A program made the position numbers and the translations under genes. Under the pieces are notes generated by a model. That model saw nothing but the letters and a program-made list of their open reading frames with translations, searched no databases and was not told the DNA's origin. A DNA stretch of 34,400 nt from Scytonema sp. UIC 10036 (GTDB lineage: Bacteria > Cyanobacteriota > Cyanobacteriia > Cyanobacteriales > Nostocaceae). Shown piece after piece: positions 29,830 through 34,400 of this stretch. The stretch covers positions 1 through 34,400 of the forward strand of contig NZ_WJFC01000136.1 in NCBI RefSeq assembly GCF_009725235.1. The letters run 5' to 3'. Position 1 is the first letter of the stretch; each line of letters starts with the position of its first letter.

Positions 29830-31173
29830 TTATTTGGTGCTAATATTTTTTATAATCATCTTAACACCACCAGAAGGAACAATAGTAATTCCCCTACGGA
29901 CTGGATGAACTGGATGATTGTCAGCAAGTGCTAATTGAAAGCGCGACAAAATTGTTGCTAACACTAATTTTAGTTCGTACATGGAAAATGCTGTACCGAT
30001 GCAGCCGCGATAACCTCCACCAAAAGGCAAATATTCATAAGGCGAAAATTTCTGAGCTAAAAATCTTTCGGGCAGAAATTTTTTGGGGTCTGGGTAAGTT
30101 TCAAGACGCTGATGTGCTAAGTAGATACAGGGAACTAAAACTGTCCCCGACTCATATTTCTGACCAGCAATTTCTACTTTATCTTTAACCATTCTTGGCG
30201 TACATATCAAGGCAATAGGATGCACTCTCAAAGTTTCTTGACAAACAGCACTCAGGTAGGAAAGTTGAGTAATATCTTCGGGATTGGCTCTATTGTCTAG
30301 TCTATTTAATTCTTCTAACAACTTATCTTTAACTTGTGGGTGAGAGTGAATTAAATAAAAGACCCAAGTTAAAACAGCAGCTGTGGTTTCATATCCTAAA
30401 AGTAATAGTGAGACTAATTGGTCGCGTAACTCAATATCTGTCATTTTTTGTCCATCTTCGTCACTCGCTGACATTAATAGGCTAAGAACGTCTGTGCGAG
30501 AACTGCTGTCTAAATTCTCATTTTCTAATCGGCGTTCGGAAATTTCTGCATAAATCAGTTGATCGATTTCTTCAATCCGTTTTTTGTAATTCCCCCAAGG
30601 ACTCCACGCACCTAAATCTTTTTGAAGTGGAGGAAAGAAAAATAAAGTAGAGTATAATGGTTTTGTGATATCTTCTAATAATGAAGTAAGTCGTTCTCTT
30701 AGTTTTTGATAGCGTTCGCCTGGACGAAGACCAAATACAACTTGCAAAATAATTTGCAAAGTAATATCTGGCATAATTTTTTGCATGGAAACTCTCGTCC
30801 CTATTTGCCAGTTTTGTGTGGCTTCTTCGGTAATTTTACAAATAGCTTGACCGTAAGTTTTCATGCGATCGCCATGAAAAGGTGGCATTAATAACTGACG
30901 CTGTCGATTGTGCGATCGCCCTTCTTGCAACACTATAGAATTTGAGCCAAACAAGGGTTCAAAAACATGAGTTGCTTTCTTAAAATCTAACTCTTTAGCT
31001 GGTACTGCGAAGCACTCTGCAATGGCTTGAGGATGACTAAAAAATACCACAGGTGGAGAATTAAGTCCTAATACTCTGACTGAGAAAGGGTCGCCATATC
31101 GAGCAGCACTATCTTCTAGAAATTTTATAGGATTGACTATTAATTGTAATGTCTGTAGTAAGGGGAATTTCAT
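29830..31173 (-). CDS. Cytochrome P450, CYP110-like, with a shortened N-terminus
   Basis: 447 residues from ATG 31173 (an upstream in-frame TTG at 31191 would add six). P450 landmarks: PPFHGDRMKTYGQ, the I-helix LLLLGYETTAAVLTW (Gly-Tyr-Glu-Thr-Thr), ETLR in the K helix, PERFLAQKFSPYEYLPFGGG, and heme-ligand FGGGYRGCIG with Cys397 (numbered from the TTG). These heme monooxygenases act on fatty acids or terpenes in cyanobacteria. It lacks the Pro-rich start (about eight residues, as in the paralogue at 32760) and instead has a GCGGGCT hairpin repeat just upstream. A stop codon in the repeat closes the frame, so the real start may have been lost or replaced. Confidence 0.9.
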   Translation of the reverse strand: MKFPLLQTLQLIVNPIKFLEDSAARYGDPFSVRVLGLNSPPVVFFSHPQAIAECFAVPAKELDFKKATHVFEPLFGSNSIVLQEGRSHNRQRQLLMPPFHGDRMKTYGQAICKITEEATQNWQIGTRVSMQKIMPDITLQIILQVVFGLRPGERYQKLRERLTSLLEDITKPLYSTLFFFPPLQKDLGAWSPWGNYKKRIEEIDQLIYAEISERRLENENLDSSSRTDVLSLLMSASDEDGQKMTDIELRDQLVSLLLLGYETTAAVLTWVFYLIHSHPQVKDKLLEELNRLDNRANPEDITQLSYLSAVCQETLRVHPIALICTPRMVKDKVEIAGQKYESGTVLVPCIYLAHQRLETYPDPKKFLPERFLAQKFSPYEYLPFGGGYRGCIGTAFSMYELKLVLATILSRFQLALADNHPVHPVRRGITIVPSGGVKMIIKNISTK

Positions 31174-31204
31174 AAACAAAAAATGTCCCAAAATTTCTTG
31201 TGGT

Positions 31205-31221
31205 GCGGGCTTCTAGCCCGC
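31205..31221. repeat. Hairpin repeat upstream of the first CYP110 gene
   Basis: GCGGGCT-TCT-AGCCCGC is a perfect 7-bp hairpin, 32 bases before the ATG. It resembles a widespread cyanobacterial repeat (GCGGGCTGGAAGCCCGC type, from memory). Confidence 0.6.
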
Positions 31222-31314
31222 TACTAGTATAGGACAAGCGAGGACGCTCCGCAGTTACCTCAACGGGGACTTTGGCGGTTTACATCCCTCACTTGTGCAA
31301 CTCTGATGAATCTT

Positions 31315-31608
31315 TTATGGAATGCGAACGTTTGTTCTCCATTCACGGCGATCGCCTGTAAAGCGGACAAAGGGACTACCTTGTTGTTCAATCAAAGTAC
31401 CGCTGCAATTACTTGATCCAGCGAAAGTTACTTTGATATTGTCCATATTCCAGTTGTCACCGGTATCAAAGACGCTCGATTTCCCAGACTTAAAACGCAC
31501 TCCAAAGGTTTGAATATCACCCAAACGTGTTCCATTCGGTAATTCCATCGTTCGAGTATTCCAGGTATTGTTTCCCCAACCTTGACCGTTACTACAGGAT
31601 TTCCGGTG
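31315..31608 (-). pseudogene. C-terminal fragment of an unidentified protein
   Basis: A minus-strand open frame of about 97 codons, with no start codon near its 5' end, begins after a TAG at about 31609. It reads GQGWGNNTWNTRTMELPNGT, then FGVRFKSGKSSVFDTGDNWN, then RFTGDRREWRTNVRIP and a stop. The Trp-, Asn- and Gly-rich beta pattern and complete C-terminus look like the end of a larger secreted protein, cut off at its 5' side by the CHAT gene. The family is not recognised. It might also be a genuine short protein from the internal ATG at 31546-31548. Confidence 0.5.
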
Positions 31609-32628
31609 ACTCTACAGATAGCTTTAGAAGGAGAGCGTCCCTATTTTGAATGTACTGGTCATTTACCTCCAGCTTCAGAGTTATATTTAGCATACAATCA
31701 ATGGCAAACGGCTTATCGCCAAAGCTTAGATAGAAATTTGCGAATTAAGTTTCCTTCAACACAAGTTACTAATATTAGCAAGCGAGAATTATTCAAAGAA
31801 TGTGATGAAAATACAGCTCATTTACAAACTCATGTTAATTTATGGCTGAATTCTCAATTATTTCGCCCTATAAAAGAGCAATTACTAGAAAAATTAAATC
31901 CTAACGAACTGATTCGTATACTCTTGCAAACAGAAGATAATCAAATACGGCGAATCCCCTTACAACTTTGGAATTTTTTTGAACGCTATCCTCAAGCAGA
32001 ACTTGCTCTTTCCTCAACTACCTATGAGAGAAAATCAAAACCTAAATCTTCAAAATCTTATATTAAGATACTAGCCATCTTAGGAGATAGTACTGGTATT
32101 GATACGCAAAAAGATAGAGTTTTACTCGAACAATTACCCAATGCTGAAGTCAAATTTTTAGTAGAACCGCAACGTCAAATGCTAAATGATGAGCTTTGGG
32201 TGCAAACGTGGGATATCCTCTTTTTTGCTGGTCACAGTTTTACTCTATCAGAGCAAGAAATTGGCTATTTTCGGCTCAACCAAACTGATAGTTTAACTAT
32301 TGCTGAGTTGAAGAATGCGTTGATAAAAGCTATCGAACAAGGATTGCATCTAGCGATTTTTAACTCCTGCGACGGGTTAGGTTTAGCAACTAATTTAGCA
32401 GATTTGCATATTCCCCAAATGATTGTGATGCGCGAACCAGTACCTGACAAAGTAGCACAGGAATTTTTAAAGAACCTTTTGAGGGAATTTTCCACTGGTA
32501 AGCTTTTATATCAATCGGTACGTGAAGCACGTATGAGACTGCAAGGTTTAGAAAACGAGTTTCCTTGTGCTAGTTGGCTACCAGTTATTTGTCAGAACCC
32601 ATCAGAAACTCCCTTCTGGTGGTGTTGA
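31582..32628 (+). CDS. CHAT-domain caspase-like protein
   Basis: About 340-348 residues. No ATG is available at the start: TTG 31582 or GTG 31606 (with AGGA about eight bases before it) are candidates; I favour the GTG. CHAT proteins are caspase-fold cysteine proteases or their relatives, often in stress or defence pathways. The catalytic dyad is visible: His218 in DILFFAGHS and Cys263 in AIFNSCDG (counted from TTG). The N-terminal half (CTGHLPPASELYLAY, RIPLQLWNFFERYP) and the core (MIVMREPVPDKVAQEFLKNL) match the CHAT module of long cyanobacterial proteins. Those normally continue after 'VICQNP' into CHASE2 or NTPase modules; here it stops within ten residues, so it may be truncated. Confidence 0.87.
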   Translation: MTVTTGFPVTLQIALEGERPYFECTGHLPPASELYLAYNQWQTAYRQSLDRNLRIKFPSTQVTNISKRELFKECDENTAHLQTHVNLWLNSQLFRPIKEQLLEKLNPNELIRILLQTEDNQIRRIPLQLWNFFERYPQAELALSSTTYERKSKPKSSKSYIKILAILGDSTGIDTQKDRVLLEQLPNAEVKFLVEPQRQMLNDELWVQTWDILFFAGHSFTLSEQEIGYFRLNQTDSLTIAELKNALIKAIEQGLHLAIFNSCDGLGLATNLADLHIPQMIVMREPVPDKVAQEFLKNLLREFSTGKLLYQSVREARMRLQGLENEFPCASWLPVICQNPSETPFWWC

Positions 32629-32759
32629 TAAACTGAATTTAAGTAGAGAGGCGCAAAAAATTGAAGTATGTAATGAAAAGTAAATTTGGCTGAAAACCTT
32701 TTATCTTCTGCCATCTGTCTTATCATAACAACAATTTTTAATGCCAACCTACTTGGAGC

Positions 32760-34109
32760 TTAAACTTGATGAGGACTTATGACTGCCATTTCTATGGGAC
32801 GATGGGGACCTGTAACTAATCCACGGCGCTTTGGTTTGATATCATTTTTGGTGACTAACGCCAAGTCAAGTTGAGACAGAATGGTTGCTAACACCACTTT
32901 CATCTCAAACTGAGCAAATGCAGTACCAATGCAGCGTCTGACACCACCGCCAAAAGGTAAATACTCGTATGGAGAAAATTGCCTTTCTAAAAAACGTTCT
33001 GGTTTAAACAGCTTGGGTTCGGGATATAAGTCCTCTCGCTGATGAGTGAGGTAAATTGATCCAAGTAGAATTGTACCGGGTTTGAGGTCGTAACCGCACA
33101 TAGAGACAGGGGTTTTGACTACCCTTGGAAAGGTCAGCATTCCTACTGGGTAAATTCTGAGGGTTTCACAGCAAACAGCATTGAGGTAAGGTAGCTTCAA
33201 CAGTGTACTATAGTCGGTGAGATCGCTTAACGAATCGAGTTCTGCTTGCAGTTTTTCTTTGACTTCAGGTAGTTTGTGAATCCAGTATATTGCCCAAGTT
33301 AAGCCTGTTGCGGTTGTTTCATGACCGGCTATCAGTAAGGTCATCAACTCGTCGCGTAATTCTTCATCCGTCATCGGCTGACCATCTTCATCTGTAGCAG
33401 CCATGAGCAAGCTAAGGATATCTGTGCGCGATGCATCTGGTTGTTCTCTTCGTTCTTGAATTTCCTCTTGTAGCAATTGGTGTGCTTTTGCTCGATTGCG
33501 AAGAAATTTTCCCCAAGGGCTTTGCGGTCCTAAATCTTTTTGTAAGGCAGGAAAATAAAGTTGAAGAACTCTTATGGGAGTATTTTCACGTTCATCTAAC
33601 AACAAACATAACGTTTTTTCTATTTCTTCTGCGCGATCGCTATTATACAATCCAAACACAGCTTGCATGATAACTCGCAAAGCAATGGCTTGCATTGCAT
33701 TTCTAACAGAAAATGGCTTATCTATTTGCCATTGACTCATAACTTCTTCAGTGACTTGACTCATCACTTGTCCGTAAACTTTCATTCTGTCACCGTGAAA
33801 CGGAGGCATTAATAATTGCCGTTGTCTTCGGTGTGCTTCTCCGCTTAAGGTAATTACGGAATTCTTCCCAAGCATTGGTTCAAAAACAGTATTCCAATCG
33901 CTAGGTGCTTCAAATTCTTTGGTATCACTTGTTAATATTTGTTGTAGCGCTTGAGGGTTACTGACAAAAACAACTGGTCGCATCAAGTTTAGTGTAAAAA
34001 TGTCACCATAGCGTTTGGCACAGGCTTCCATTTGCCCCATGGGGCTGAGAATCCAATGTAGAATTTGGATAAGACCTGGAGTTCGGACAGTGTTTGGTAA
34101 TTTTCTCAT
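32760..34109 (-). CDS. Cytochrome P450, CYP110-like
   Basis: 449 residues from ATG 34109; a GTG at 34124 would add five. Same layout as the paralogue at 29830: PPFHGDRMKVYGQ, the I-helix TLLIAGHETTATGLTW, ETLR, PERFLERQFSPYEYLPFGG, and FGGGVRRCIG with the heme-ligand Cys (398 from the GTG). The N-terminus LPNTVRTPGLIQILHWIL keeps the Pro-containing start lost in the first copy. It is a soluble or peripheral heme monooxygenase; substrate unknown, though fatty acids, alkanes and carotenoids are proposed for CYP110. A HIP1 site overlaps the start region. Electron donors are not encoded here. The 131 bases after its stop hold nothing recognised. Confidence 0.94.
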   Translation of the reverse strand: MRKLPNTVRTPGLIQILHWILSPMGQMEACAKRYGDIFTLNLMRPVVFVSNPQALQQILTSDTKEFEAPSDWNTVFEPMLGKNSVITLSGEAHRRQRQLLMPPFHGDRMKVYGQVMSQVTEEVMSQWQIDKPFSVRNAMQAIALRVIMQAVFGLYNSDRAEEIEKTLCLLLDERENTPIRVLQLYFPALQKDLGPQSPWGKFLRNRAKAHQLLQEEIQERREQPDASRTDILSLLMAATDEDGQPMTDEELRDELMTLLIAGHETTATGLTWAIYWIHKLPEVKEKLQAELDSLSDLTDYSTLLKLPYLNAVCCETLRIYPVGMLTFPRVVKTPVSMCGYDLKPGTILLGSIYLTHQREDLYPEPKLFKPERFLERQFSPYEYLPFGGGVRRCIGTAFAQFEMKVVLATILSQLDLALVTKNDIKPKRRGLVTGPHRPIEMAVISPHQV

Positions 34110-34316
34110 ATTTTGCGATCGCACTCACTTTTTTGCCAATGCAATTCACTTTAGATAAACATTTTTTTTTAATTTGATAGATTGGCTACCTATCGGAATT
34201 CTATTTTATTTGTAAAGTTTTTGAGGTTGGTGCAATTCTAGCGAGTAATGACTGTACGTTCGCTCCGGATTGAAAGGGAGAGAGGAATTAATGCTTGACT
34301 GGGTAAAATTACTAAC
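34110..34316. other. Upstream region of the second CYP110 gene
   Basis: AT-rich, no gene. It must contain the promoter of the P450. Two weak inverted repeats are visible: GATAG/CTATC around 34177-34195, and GTTGT/ACAAC around 34322-34341, which lies mostly in the next coding fragment. Confidence 0.5.
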
Positions 34317-34400
34317 TTAAGGTTGTTGTACTTCACAACTAGTTAATCCCTTAGCTCTTTTTATAAACTTCTCATCAAAAGTATAAAATTGTGTATGATT
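34317..34400 (-). CDS. C-terminal end of a possible PIN-domain protein, cut by the window edge
   Basis: A minus-strand open frame enters from the right edge and ends at TAA (34317-34319). Its last residues read QFYTFDEKFIKRAKGLTS then CEVQQP. The 'TFD.KF.KRA' string is typical of the C-terminal strand-helix of PIN-domain (VapC-like) ribonucleases, where the Asp helps bind metal. Only 27 codons are visible, so the assignment is tentative. The rest lies beyond the window. Confidence 0.4.
   Translation of the reverse strand, partial: NHTQFYTFDEKFIKRAKGLTSCEVQQP

Overview
The window looks like chromosome from a filamentous, probably heterocyst-forming cyanobacterium (Nostocales). This rests on the abundant GCGATCGC (HIP1) octamers, heptad repeats between genes, a group I intron in the initiator tRNA gene, and genes typical of cyanobacteria: CGLD27/ycf36, CrtO ketolase, CYP110 cytochromes P450, a PEP-CTERM protein, a CHAT protein and a CBS-PAS-GAF hybrid histidine kinase. 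The genus cannot be fixed from the sequence alone.

Layout. 1-1399: recO (cut by the left edge) and deoC, both on the minus strand. 1855-3936: a cytosine-5 DNA methyltransferase, divergent from an unrecognised 174-residue protein that could be its restriction partner, then a small conserved-looking protein. 4210-6694: a compact minus-strand unit of a membrane-anchored DUF697-type GTPase and two uncharacterised proteins. 6963-7282: initiator tRNA-Met split by a 243-nt group I intron directly 5' of the CAU anticodon. 7439-9800: asparaginase, CGLD27, rsfS and a small unknown gene. 10119-13174: a family 4 glycosyltransferase and a STAS-sugar transferase fusion (exopolysaccharide synthesis). 13507-18667: queE, a secreted phytase-like PEP-CTERM protein, a DUF3318 protein, a YbjN-like protein and an alpha/beta hydrolase. 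19018-21385: an HNH nuclease with its small partner, then a 460-residue protein with an exact-period internal duplication. 21758-26571: a two-gene phosphorelay. 27070-34400: crtO, a DUF2993 protein, two CYP110 genes separated by a CHAT protease and a gene fragment, and the tail of a possible PIN-domain gene.

The most informative non-coding structure is a set of nested repeats. A foldback repeat (TGTAGGTTGGGT ends) occurs three times. One copy is interrupted by a 72-nt two-hairpin element. Another is interrupted by a 142-bp MITE-like element with matching terminal inverted repeats and a clean 8-bp target duplication, and that element itself carries a third repeat family. Nothing here is a CRISPR array, prophage or complete transposase. 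The best candidates for undescribed biology are the methyltransferase/unknown divergent pair, the duplicated 460-residue protein, the GTPase three-gene unit and the HNH pair. All assignments come from reading motifs; no database search was run.
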